In this document: piece after piece, positions 11,331-22,137 of the stretch
Numbering within the stretch: the stretch's first letter is position 1
Layout of the letters: every line of letters starts with the position of its first letter
NCBI GenBank assembly: GCA_023014485.1
Contig: JAJOZX010012274.1
Location: forward strand, 44,630-108,629
DNA: 64,000 nucleotides
DNA from: Bathynomus jamesi
Taxonomy: Eukaryota > Arthropoda > Malacostraca > Isopoda > Cirolanidae
Reading direction: 5' to 3'
The notes under the pieces: model-generated
The model's database searches: none
The model's input: the letters and a program-made list of their open reading frames with translations, nothing else
What the model was told of the DNA's origin: nothing
Program-made: the position numbers and the translations under genes

Positions 11331-14145
11331 CGAGAGAGAGAGAGAAATACCGAGGAGGTACCAATGGCAACGGGTGCCAGGGAAAATTTTCTATACACTC
11401 AAATAGTGTGCAAGATTTGGTCCAACCTTTTCTTGAACTGATCCACAGAGGAACTGTTCACAACTTCTGAAGGTAACCTGTTCCACGTGTCACAGATCTT
11501 ATACGTAAAGTAATTCCCACACACACTAGTCCTAAACCGTTTAAAATCCAACTTCCAACCATTGTTGCGAGTTGGGTTATCATTTAAACTAAACATGCTT
11601 CTAAAATCGACAGCGTTGAACCCGCGTAAGAGCTTGAAAACCTCGATCAGTTGACCGCGCAGCCTCCGAGCTTCAAGCGAAAACAAGTTCAGGGCGCGTA
11701 ACCGTCGATTGTAGCCCATATGCCTAACGGAAGGGATTAACTTTGTGGCCCTCGCCTACACTCGCTCCAGCCTCGCAATATCTTTCCTGAGGGTGGGCGA
11801 CCAGAACTGCACTGCATACTCAAGGTGCGGCCGAACCAAGGAATTGTACAGAGAGAGCACAATCTCCTTGTTCCGAAACTGAAATTGCCTCCTGATATAA
11901 CCCAACAGCTTCTGGGCTTTCTATTCCACCTCTACTCACAGTTTGGTAAACTTAAGGTCGCTGCTAATTAGCACACCCAAGTCCTTTTCCAAATCAGTCA
12001 CCTCGATATTACTCCCAAACATCGAGTAATCCGACTTGGGATTGGCATAGCCAATGTGCATCACTTTGCATTTACCCAAGTTAAACGGCATTTGCCATTT
12101 TCCGGACCACTCTCCTATCCTACCTAGGTCCGCACGCAGTTCCTCGATCGCTTCGGGCGTCACAACATTGGCCCCAAGCTTGGTGTCATCAGCGAATTTG
12201 GCGATCCGACTGACGATGCCACCGTTTATATCATTTATGTAAATGATAAACAACAGTGGCCCCAAAACGGAACCCTGAGGAACCCCACTAGTGACCGAGG
12301 CCCAACCCGAACTGGCCCCTTTAATTACAACCCTCTGCCGCCTATTCTTCAGCCAGTTTTCAATCCACCTACCTACTTCCCCACCGATACCCAGCGCGCG
12401 CACTTTCGCTATTAGCCGGCGGTGAGGTACCTTATCAAAGGCTTTCTGAAAGTCGAGATAAAGTATATCAATCGCCCTACTCTTATCGTACTCACTCAAC
12501 ATGACGTGGAAGAACTCGAGCAAGTTGGTGAGACACGACCTATGCCGTCTAAACCCATGTTGGGAGTCCCAAGCAGCTTATAGGAATCCAAATGGTCAAC
12601 GATCCTATGCGCTATTATCCCCTCTAATAATTTACCTACAACTGAAGTGAGACTAAGGGGACGATAGTTCCCTGGACTTTCGTGATCCCCTTTCTTAAAG
12701 ATAGGGGTCACGTTGGCTTCCCTCCAGTCACCAGGCACCTGGCCCGTCTCCAACGATTTGTTGAAGACTGTAGCCAGGTGGGGAGCCACCTGGTCGCGCA
12801 CCTCTCGCAACACTCTGGGGAGAAACTGGTCTGGTCCAGAAGCCTTAAACGTGCTCAGTTTGTCTATTCTATCGGCAACGACTGTCGCGGTGCATCGAAC
12901 ACTATCCAGGCCAGCACCTTCGTGCCTCACGCCTGGCTCGGGGATGACGCAGGTGTCCTCCCTGGTGAACACTCCCTCAAAGTGCACATTAGCGATGTCC
13001 GCGTCGGAGGTCCGCAGAACGCCGCTTCTAATGGGCTTTCTACTATTAACATAACTGAAGAACTCCTTCGGGTTCCCCTTGCAGAGGCTTGCCACCCGTA
13101 CTTCTTCGTTACGTTTCGCTAGCCTAACCTTCGCCTTCACTTCCCTACACAGGCGGACATACGCTTCAGTGTTCTCATGGGAACGATTGGCCTTCGCCCT
13201 CCTATACGCTACTTTCCTATTTCGGATAGCCGAAGCGATGTCACGACTGAACCATTTAGGCTGCGTTGAAGCAGGAGTGACCGGTTTTGAGGGTATGGCA
13301 GCAGACTGCAGCAATATAAACTCGTCCCGAAATGCACTCCACACTCCCTTAACATCACCGCCGACCTCTAACCTCATCTCACCTACGCTATCCCGGAGGC
13401 TAACAAAGTCCGCCCGCCGTAGATCGAGCTTACTGCCTCTCGAGTTACTACGCTTCACCCGAGGGACGCGCACACGGAACCTAATCAGACCGTGATCACT
13501 CCCGCCCAACGATTCGTCAACGGTGAGGCCAGTGACGAGGTTGTCTTCGGTCGTGAATACTGTCTAAAACGCTTTTGCCTCGTGTAGGCTCATTGACCCA
13601 CTGAGTGAGGAAGTTCTCATCAGCAAAGTCAACTAGCCTCCTGTCTTCCCACTTTATGCCGCGACAGTTGGTCTCCTAAAACTACACACACCCTATCCCC
13701 TAGCAGGCTACGGAGTTCGGTGTACAGAGCTGTATCCTCCTCGAGGAGGAGATGCGGAGGTCTGTACACCAAGATTAACCTATAGTTCGTCCCTCCCACA
13801 TTCAGATCGACGCCAAGCAGCTCCCGTTCCGACCGGAACTGGCAGTCAACCGGACTCAACGTGTCCCTGACGTATATTAGTACCCCTCCCCCCTCTCAAC
13901 GGGTGCGGTCTTTGCGAAACATTCTATACCCAGGAATTTCGAACTCCCCAACGTAGTCCCTACGATCAGTATGAATCCAGGACTCGGTGATAGCAACGAT
14001 ATCCTGATGCTAAGAGAGCCCGTAGCTCGCAAAACTTATTCCTAATCGACCTAGCATTAAAAAGCATTGCACGGAGGAACCCTTCCCTATTCTGACCGCC
14101 CCCTAGCACGACCCGTTTCCCGAACAGCCAGGGCTGTTGGGAGTT
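11330..14145 (-). mobile_element. CR1-type LINE, 5' truncated
   Basis: The minus-strand order is endonuclease, reverse transcriptase and C-terminal domain, as in CR1-group ORF2. The 5' end is cut within the endonuclease lead-in (FRAMLFNARSIRNKF, about 14100). The 3' end, just past the stop at 11399, finishes at a (GA)n tract around 11331. No ORF1 is present. The body is GC-richer than its surroundings. Confidence 0.85.
11399..14110 (-). pseudogene. CR1-type ORF2 (endonuclease-reverse transcriptase), frameshifted
   Basis: The endonuclease starts with LFNARSIRNKF, continues with DIVAITESWIHTD and GGGVLIYVRDTL, and is damaged by a TGA near 13900 and a deletion after VVLGD. An open frame of 337 codons (13509-12496) carries the SDHGLIRF end of the nuclease and RT fingers (KASGPDQFLPRVL, TPIFKKGDHESPGNYRPLSL). 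A 195-codon frame (12523-11936) carries YLDFQKAFDKVPH, SGVPQGSVLGPLLF and the catalytic FADDTK. The C-terminal part resumes in another frame at 11719-11399 (LEARRLRGQLIEVFKLLRG, then TWNRLPSEVV). Frame breaks lie near 12530 and 11930. Reverse transcription in situ would be its original role; this copy cannot make a full protein. Confidence 0.9.
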
Positions 14146-14423
14146 GAAGAGAAGAGATAGAGAGATAGATATAGAGATGTGTTAACAGCACATTTCCTAT
14201 TGAATTACAATAGTGCACTGTAGCTTTCCAAACACAATACCACCACCTCCCAATATCAAACACCGCCAGATACAAACCGTCATTTTTGCTCTTCACAACA
14301 ACAAATATGAATAACTTCAAAGTTAAAAAACGAACGAACGAACGAAACCAAAATAAAAAAATGTTCCCAGGAAAAATGAGGCAAACGTTTTAGCACACAC
14401 GCTACTCTCACTGATTTTATATA

Positions 14424-14720
14424 CAGGGTGGCGTAAAAGTCGCGCCTCATAGGAATTTTCAGTGTTAACTGTAAAATATTTTTTTTTCTTTTTTCTTTTC
14501 GGCAGAAGATGGCTGCAAAATTAACAATAGACGAGAGGGTGCTTTTGGTTTTAATGCGTGGAATACACCAGGTACTACAAATCAATGAATGGGTACAGAA
14601 TTAAATTCTGTACCAACTCATCGATTTGTAGTACCTGGTATTCCATACATTGAAAGGAAGCTCACCCTCTTGTCTGTTGTTAATTTCGCAGCCATCCCCA
14701 CCTAAAAGAAAAAAATATAT
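14424..14720. mobile_element. Foldback mariner-like remnant, split by a hAT insertion
   Basis: It begins CAGGGTGGCGTAAAAGTCGC after a TA. The left arm (to about 14578) includes an ATG at 14510 followed by codons reading MAAKLTIDERVLLVLMRG, like a mariner-type transposase N-terminus. An inverted copy of the same stretch follows at about 14623-14700, around a central palindrome (GTACAGAATTAAATTCTGTAC). The outer part of the right arm resumes at about 17632-17663 (CACTGAAAATTCCTATGA), beyond the hAT element, so the foldback was present first. Its true right end has decayed. Confidence 0.6.
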
Positions 14721-15428
14721 ATATATTATAGTCAGGGATGGCAAAAAACCCACTTTTTAAAAAAAGCCCAACTCGGGCAAAACTGGGTTCTTTCAAAATT
14801 GTATCATATAATAGTATAAAAGCAAATAATAAAATTATATGCTCTATAAATGTTAATGATGATCGATTTTCACTTACTATAATCAACAGTGTGTATCAAT
14901 CATTATTTTACAAATTATTAAACTTAAACTGGGTTTTTTCCAAATAAAATATCATAATAGCTTCTTAATTTAAGATTATATATGCTTATAATGTATGCTT
15001 ATAATGTGCGTGATGATTGTTTTTTACTAACTATATTCAACAGGAAGAATAGACATCAGACATTGGGCTGTTACAGTGTTGGACCTGTTCTTAGGTCCAC
15101 TTCTGTATGTCTAAAGAAAACTATGCTGTTGCTATAATATCAGAGCCATACCTTATAATTTTCACAATAGCTTTGGTTTAGTCTTTTTTTTTTTTCAAAG
15201 TTAATTGTCAGTATTTTTTACAATACTTATGTCTATGATGAAAGTTTTCTTATTTTGAATTTTTGCAGATGAATCAAAGATTTGAATTAATTTTAGAGCA
15301 TTATCTTGTATTATGTTTTAAGGTACATTTTAAAGCAGCCTACAATTACATCATAAATTAGAAACTCTATATATATATAATATATATATGGGATGAATTT
15401 CACAATAAAACACGTGAAATGAATGAAT

Positions 15429-15665
15429 GCTGCAAACCCACAAGGAAAAAGAAAAACGATTCCAAGGCCTTTCGTGTATTCAAAGCTACACCTCGTCAGG
15501 GAATGAAGTTAAAAGGCGAGAAGCCCATATATATATACAACGTTTTTCCTGTACGTTGTATATATATATGGGCTTCTCGCCTTTTAACTTCATTCCCTGA
15601 CGAGGTGTAGCTTTGAATACACGAAAGGCCTTGGAATCGTTTTTCTTTTTCCTTGTGGGTTTGCA

Positions 15666-15667
<2 letters not shown>
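15429..15667. repeat. Perfect 114-bp inverted repeat with hammerhead cores (Penelope-like)
   Basis: Arms 15429-15542 and 15554-15667 are exact reverse complements around an 11-bp loop. Each arm carries CTGACGAG, a five-pair stem (GTGTA / TACAC), and GAAAGGCC, the core of a hammerhead ribozyme. On the plus strand the core is 15597-15626, on the minus strand about 15499-15470. Hammerheads of this form are known from Penelope-like retroelement terminal repeats. No Penelope reverse transcriptase is found here. Confidence 0.75.

Positions 15668-15722
<55 letters not shown>
15668..15722. repeat. (AT)n microsatellite
   Basis: Uninterrupted TA/AT run directly abutting the hammerhead-bearing arm, as Penelope-like insertions often do at their ends. 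Confidence 0.95.
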
Positions 15723-15730
<8 letters not shown>

Positions 15731-15964
15731 GAGAATCTGGGGAGAAAGAACATTGTGTGCATACTCAAGGGTGTAGTTCTGGGATGTACAAATTATTATA
15801 AAGTAAAAGTAAAGTAGCTACCTTAAAGTACCTTAAAATATAAGATTAAAAAGTGTTTAATGAAAGAACAATTATTTTGTAAAAAATGAGCAATTGAATG
15901 GCTTAAAATGAACTAAAACTTCTTATTTTTGTTGTGCTAATGAAGCTAGATATATGGCTTATTA

Positions 15965-17240
15965 TCAGGTCATCTCATAAGTAATGTCGTTTTTTAGATC
16001 GGAATTTGAAAAAAAAAAAAACTCAACTGAAGCTTTTTAATCTAGTATATATTTTCCATCGGAATCAATGACACTCTGCCAACGTCCTACAAGCTTTTCA
16101 ATGCCATGTTTATAAAATTCAGGCAGTTTTGAGGCAAAAAACGTACAAAGACTGGTGTGCAGGTCATCTAAAGAAGTATACTGTTTCTCGTCAAGACGGT
16201 TTTGCGGACTCCTGAAGAGATGATAATCTGAAGGTGCAAGGTCTGGAGAATATGGAGGATGTGGAAGTTTTTCCCACCCAAGCTCCTCAATTTTTGCAGA
16301 AGTGATCCGAGCCACATGAGGACGTGCGTTGTTGAACACGATTCCTTTCCGATTAACCAAAGAAGGTCTCTTTTCTTTTAGTGCAGTGTTCAACTGATCC
16401 AGTTGTTGACAGTAGACTTGAGCGGTGATTGTTTGGTTGTGTGGTAAGGTTTCAAAGTGTATTACACCACCTTTATCCCACCAAACACTAAGCAACACCT
16501 TCCGAGGGTGAAGATTTAGTTTTGACTGTGGTGTCGCTGGTTCTCCGGCACAAACCCACTGTCAACCGCGCTTAACATTCTGGTACAATATCCACTTTTC
16601 ATCACCAGTCACTAAACGATGCAAAAACGGATCTTGGAGTTCACAGGAATGAAGAGCTGTGCTAATGTTTACCCGCACCCTCAGATTGTCGACCGACAAT
16701 TCATATGGCACCCAATTTCCTAACTTCGCACTTTCCCGAGTTGTTGCAAATGTCGATGGATGGTGGACGGGGATGAATTGAGTTTCTGGGCCAATTCTTC
16801 GACAGTTGTTGAACAGTCTTCTTCAAGTGCGGCTAACAGCAGGTCATCATCAAACTCAGCAGGGCATCCAGAGCGTGCTGCATCCGTCAAACAGCAGTCA
16901 CCATTCCTAAACTTTTGAGACCATCTTTGACATTTCCTCACATGCAGAATATCGGTGCCATGAACGTCCTGAACGTTTCGCGTTGCTTCAGTAGCACTAT
17001 TCCCTTTTTTGAACTCGTAAAGCATTATATGCCTGATATGCTCTTCTGATACCGCCATGTTTATGAGGGGTTCACATAAAGCAAAACACACGTCTTCACT
17101 GGTCAAGGTCTGTAAAGTATGTAGCAAAACACGATAGATCTCCTCTTAGATATAACCTTCGTAAAATTTATGCTTAAACCGAGTAGGACTAGTTTAAACA
17201 ATCTATCGTAAAAAACGACATTACTTATGGGATGACCTGA
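15965..17240 (-). mobile_element. Complete mariner element, inactive
   Basis: The ends read TCAGGTCATC at the left and GATGACCTGA at the right, each flanked by TA. The inverted repeats continue for about 30 bp (CATAAGTAATGTCGTTTTTTA). Length is 1276 bp, typical for mariner. The transposase is on the minus strand. A second, rearranged copy of the same subfamily lies at 41047-42937. Confidence 0.92.
16037..17058 (-). pseudogene. Mariner transposase with mutated catalytic Asp
   Basis: The likely start is MAVSEEHIRHIMLYEFKKGN at 17058. The N-terminal half is a paired helix-turn-helix DNA-binding domain (CQRWSQKFRNGD, STTVEELAQKLNSSPSTIHR). A one-base loss after LQQLGKVR near 16725 shifts the frame. 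The first catalytic Asp lies in VTGDEKWILY near 16610. A TGA near 16563 breaks the following stretch, and the open frame resumes at 16498. The second catalytic position reads FNNARPH in place of the usual DNARPH, so Asp has become Asn. The third Asp is intact in YSPDLAPSDYHLF, giving the 34-residue spacing of mariner. With a frameshift, a stop and a lost catalytic residue it cannot be active. Confidence 0.9.
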
Positions 17241-17827
17241 TATTAAAGTGAAGTTATCTTTGGTAATGTATAATAGCTTTTTTTAAAACCAAGCAGAGCG
17301 CAGGAGATGAGGATCTATAATTCACTAAAGCCAGTTCATTTTCAGCAAACTGATACGTTCAATTCTTAATTTTTATCCATTAAAGCATTATATTAAAATA
17401 TTCCAATGCACAATGTATGAATACATGAATTATTTTAATTTATTGCTAATTATTTATAAATAATATTTTATGTAGTTAAGCTCAAATAAACCTGAATATT
17501 TGTGATTAAAAGCAATATTTGAAAAAACTCGAGTTAAGTGGGCAAAATAGCGGGGTTTTTCAATTGGGTTAAAAAAAAACCCAGGTGGAGAAAACCGGGT
17601 CACCCGCTTTGGTGCCAACCCTGATTATAGTCAACACTGAAAATTCCTATGATGCGCGAATTTGCGCGTCATTTCCACCAATCAGTACTTTTATGCGAAT
17701 CGAACTGAGACAGAAAAACAAGAAAACACTTCCTTCACTTAACTTACAAAATTACATACTTTGAAACTAGACTTGCCCCTAAAAAAATTGAAAACTATAA
17801 TAATGATGATAATGATAAAATAATTAC

Positions 17828-18092
17828 CTCATTATCGAGAGAATCCCGATCATCAAACGGTTTGGATAAGGCCTGGTTATCTCCATTCACCATGGTATGA
17901 TGGTTAGAAACTCGATCCAATTCGGGCGATCCACATTCTCTTTGGTTTTCTTCATTCAATCTGCGTTCGGATAAAACCTTGTCCCACGGCTGGATCCGCT
18001 TTAATTCGTCTTTATCCGACACTTTATTAAGGTTATCCACGGAGTCACTCCCCTCGCAGATACGTTTCGATACGTCGTCTCTTAGATCCAAT
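17828..18092 (-). CDS. Internal coding exon, probably of the BTB gene
   Basis: The minus-strand exon is bounded by a good acceptor (TTCACTATTATTCCAG) and donor (GAG|GTAATT). It has one base of a split codon and then 88 open codons, entering in phase 2 and leaving in phase 0. The product is hydrophilic and charged (LRDDVSKRICEGSDSVDNLN, then PWDKVLSERRLNEENQRE), with no domain recognised. Its character matches the Ser/Asn/Asp-rich linker exon at 26023-25615, so I place it in the same minus-strand gene. That exon ends in phase 1, so at least one further exon must lie between, or one of the two belongs to an alternative transcript. Downstream exons are not identified. Confidence 0.5.
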
Positions 18093-18109
18093 CTGGAATA
18101 ATAGTGAAA

Positions 18110-18700
18110 TGCTTTGTTTTACCCGCCTTTAAAAGACTGGTAGCGTACGCAATACCTTATTACGGGGATAACCCGTATTCTGCATAATCTAGTAAAGATT
18201 ACGTAAAAAATATTAAAACAGATTCCCAACCTGCGGTACACGGAGTTCCTTTAGGTGGTATGCGAGTGTGTTATAAATATGCAGCTGGCTAAGTGATAAT
18301 CACTTTCAAAAGTAAGAACAGCCGCGGGTAAATAACTCGCAACTTTTCCAACTGAACTGCGAATTTGCACGCTATGCAGTTTGCCATCCACGTACATTTT
18401 AGATTACTTAACTACAACAGAGGGCAAAAATTTATTTCGGACAAATATAACCTTTTACAACAAGGATGAAAATTCAAGACTGCGCACCACAGTCTCCTTC
18501 CTACAGTTTTGGTTAGTGGGTACCACCTTGCCTCTTTAATGGTGGTACTCAGAAAAGCATGATGCTAAAGTGGTATGGCGACCTAAAAAGGTCGGGAACC
18601 ACCATATTAGAATGTTTTGATAAACTAATATGTACTAATGACCAAAATCTTGCAAATACAGTTAACTAAAGCATTAAATTGGTACAAAAACTATTAGATC

Positions 18701-18757
<57 letters not shown>

Positions 18758-19112
18758 TTGGTAATAAAATAATGTTACTGATGAAACGCAGACAAAATAG
18801 TACAAAATTCAAGAGTCCTAACACACGTACAAAACAAAGCCTAAAAACAATGCGTGTGTTTTCACTGTGCACACAGGATCGTTTTGCGACTGACGACTGG
18901 GGTCGTGACGAATCGAGTCGCGTGTGATTTTACATTGACAGAATGGGAGCTCCACACACTGCAGCGCAGCCTTACGCCATAGAATATTCTTTCTAATGAA
19001 AAAGAGCCAGACTGAGATGCTTTTTAATTTCTGATACTATTTGTAGAAATTCTCCCACTTCCCAATGTCATATTCCGATAGTACTACTTTGATAACATTA
19101 CTTGCCAGTAAC
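18110..19112. other. Intron sequence, no gene seen
   Basis: Holds an (AT)n tract at 18702-18754 and a short block near 18580-18600 (AAAAAGGTCGGGAACCACC) resembling the inside of hAT-type repeats. No coding evidence. Confidence 0.45.
18702..18754. repeat. (AT)n microsatellite
   Basis: Uninterrupted AT run of about 53 bp. Confidence 0.95.
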
Positions 19113-19491
19113 ATACATATTAGGGTGTGTCAATTTTGGGGGTGAAATGACTAAATTGAAAATCATGTGATTTGATAGCAATTTAATGTAATCATTTGGC
19201 ATACAAAATAATATCCTTGCTTCAAAAACAATAAAAAATAACTCCTACCTACATCAATTTTAATTAAAAAATTCCATTTTTCCATAAATTCGTAACAAAA
19301 TAATAAATGTGCACAAACATCCTATCAACATTTAAAGTGGCAATAAGGTGGCAATAAGATTGCATTGGTTACTTTCAAATAAAGACTCTGAATGATGTCA
19401 TGTCCTGTTTGCTGCGGTTCTTGACATCAGCATTCGGCTTGCTACTTGCGCTTTGATGTAGCCTTCTCGCCTCTCGTGACTGTAAACTTGA

Positions 19492-21678
19492 CTAGCTGCT
19501 TCTGTGACCATTTTCACACATCTCTCCACACTCAGAGTGAGAAGGCCACTTTGGCACTTGCATTGGGGCCTCTTTAAGTTGTGTTAAATCTTTGTTTGTT
19601 ATACATGTTGTCAGTGGTGGCTCCAAAACTTCCGAACTCAAGTTAACTAATTCTGATAATTTCGTGGCATTGACGTTTATCGGAGGTACTTTCCTTGTCT
19701 GAACAGAGCAGTCTCCCAGCTGGTCATCATCTAGTGATGTTCCTCTAAGCTTTAGAATGATTTCCACATCCTCAGTTCGCTCTTTGGTACATTGGCTGCA
19801 GAGTATTGCTTGCAAAACTGCCTCTGGCCTAGCATACCAAGCGGACCTTCTCACCACAGGTAACACGATGTCCACCACTACTTTCCTTTGGGTTCTCAGT
19901 AGCTGTAATTGAAACAAGATGTGGTTGGGCCCCTCCATCCACATTGGATTAAGTTTTACATCGAACCAGTGAGGAAGATAAAACCCTATAATAAATTCAA
20001 CAATCAACATCAAATTCTGTAGCATTTTGCCCTTCAGTGCATGTTTGGAAACCCAAATCCTGCAGAAACGAATCGCTGTAGTTAACCAACGACTGTGACT
20101 TACGGGTCCAATCTCCAAGAGAGCCAGATTTTGAGGCAACTCTCCTGATCTGATTGCTTGAACAATACGATAAGCGTAAGAGTGATCCGTGCTGAGGTCT
20201 TTGATAACTTCTTCAGACAACACTGGAAGGGGAGGGCCTACTTCGACCTTTGGAAATTTTGTATTTATTTCTAATTCCGTTGCTTCATCTAGCATGTTGT
20301 CAAGGGGGCCTGACCACTTGTTGTTACTCTTTGTAGGACCATCAAGTTCCTGGATGAGACGACGAAGAGGTAGTTCCCCTGTGTGCAAATCACATACAAT
20401 CCAAACAAGCCTTCTTCCAAGTTTTTTCTCTAAATGTGTCATAACACCGCCCTGCCATCCAGTGTTCACCGCAGTTGAGTCTCCACCAACGGCCTGCAGT
20501 GAACTGTCAAGTCTTCTTTCTTGAAGCCAACATATTATTTGATCAACAATTGCCTCTGCATGTTTCTTGCCTTCTACTTCTGCTTCAGGAACAAAGTAAA
20601 CAAATAGCGGCCACCAGGTTCGGAACACACAGAGTAGTGTTCTTCTTTGATGAGACCGGGAAACTTTCTGTCCATTCCCTCTACCTCTAGCAGAACTTTT
20701 GTGTCATCTCTTCCATCAAACAAAAGGCAAGAGAGACCTTCCTCCTTCAAATCTTTTTCATGCTGATCAGATATTTCCTTCATTATTTTTTCTTGTGCTC
20801 TTCTTATCTTATTATGATCTATCACTAAGGATGTATACTCTCGGCTGATGAGGCCTGCATCTATCCAAGCAGCAGTGGCAATCTCTGCAGTCTCTCGTAG
20901 CCCCGTATGGTGGCGAATACTGGCAAGGGCAATGTTTGAGATGTCTTTAGTGTTGTATTTCATTCTCTTCGGCGAAGGTTCAGATGGCATTTTGGAGCTA
21001 TCATCTGAAGAGCTTTCAAAGAAGTGAGAAACCTCTTGATAGAGCTCTTCATCTCTTTGGGTGGCTTCTTCCCTCTCTCGGATTTTCTCTTTTTTCTTTG
21101 CAATAACAATCCATTTTTTGGTTTCTGAATAATCTGCCGAACCAATCTGCATACTTCCTTGGCCTCCTGCCTTTGTTCTCTGCGCCTTTATGAAAGCCAG
21201 CTCCAAAACAGGGATCTTCTCACGAGGACAGCGACAATCAATGTGAGGGCGAGGGAGAACAATTGGCTTCAGAACACAACTCTATGGGACACTGGCAGTT
21301 AAAAATGTCAAGAAGAGTATCAAGTGTGTGCAGAAATTTATTTTTCTTCGCTAGTTTTCCTTTACCAAGTGATGTCTCAACTGCTTTGTGCCACAGCTTT
21401 GTTAATTTTAGCTCAATAGTTCTATACTGATTGAGTACAGGTGGTTTGAACAACACATTAGTTTTTTTCCACTGATGCAGAAGAGGGGGAATCATGTCCC
21501 TTATGAGCTCTTTCTCTGTGTAGTTCCTTCTATCCTTTGTATTTTGTTCACAAAGGAGTAACCCTAGTCTCAGCATGTCTCGCACTGTTGGTAGTTCTGA
21601 TACGGGAAGCTCCTTGCCTGTACCGACTAACAGGCTCAAGTGGCATGATGACTGACCTCTTGTCTTCAATTTTGGCAT
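19492..21678 (-). pseudogene. Element B gene 1, hAT-like transposase-related, two frameshifts
   Basis: Starts MPKLKTRGQ at 21678, eight bases after a strong 3' splice signal (TTTTCTTTCTTTTCAG), so an upstream 5' exon is likely. Domains in order: LPTVRDMLRLGL; a Cys cluster (IFNCQCPIELC, then IDCRCPREKIP) interrupted by a shift near 21245; a Lys/Glu-rich coiled segment; FDGRDD; EEHYSVCSEPGG; a second shift near 20590; then GGDSTAVNTG, VCDLHTGELPLRRL and SHSRWLTTAIRFCRIWVS, ending at 19492. DSTAVNTG, the CxxH (CDLH) and RW boxes match the hAT transposase layout. The homologue in element A shares the entire order. Family proteins are, as far as I know, uncharacterised. Function as the transposase is inference from these motifs and the 8-bp duplication. 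Confidence 0.72.
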
Positions 21679-22137
21679 CTTAGGAATATCTGAAAAGAAA
21701 GAAAAACATTTAAGTATTTTATATCAATTACGATGTTTCAAAGTTTAGTCATTCGATGTTCTAAAATTCAATAAAAAAATATTTCATGGGATTACAACAT
21801 AATTAGACAGAAGAATATGATGATAATAAATAACTGTAATAATCAATAATTAACTGGGGAAAAAAAAAAAAAAAATTTCTTGGTGCCTGAGATTTTAGAC
21901 CTTATTCTGGATATTTTCATGCCACTGATTCAGAATATATCATCCATTTTGTTCTAGCAGCACTAGTTTTTGAGATATTGCATACGTCATTACCCTTCTG
22001 GAACGGTATTAGGAGTTGCTCATAAATCTAAATGCATCTGTATAATTAAATTGTAGCTATGATTTTGCTGATGTTGCTGTTTTGCATGTGTATTGTACAT
22101 GTACTAACGTGAATTCTTTCCTGTTACAGGTGTTGAC
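21679..22137. promoter_or_regulatory. Divergent intergenic region of element B
   Basis: This 460-bp AT-rich gap separates the two start codons. Each side carries a convincing 3' splice acceptor just before the ATG: TTTTCTTTCTTTTCAG before gene 1 (minus strand) and TTCTTTCCTGTTACAG before gene 2. Both genes may therefore have short 5' exons here and a shared bidirectional promoter. No TATA box can be assigned with confidence. Confidence 0.45.

Larger units (their letters stand above)
14733..17623. mobile_element. Non-autonomous hAT element with 8-bp target duplication
   Basis: The termini are CAGGGATGGCA at the left and TGCCAACCCTG at the right. The octamer ATTATAGT occurs immediately outside each end (14725-14732 and 17624-17631), a perfect 8-bp target duplication typical of hAT elements. 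The body holds no hAT transposase. It contains an inverted repeat with hammerhead motifs (15429-15667), an (AT)n tract, and a complete mariner (15965-17240), both later insertions. Without them the element would be only about 1.3 kb of AT-rich filler. Confidence 0.88.
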
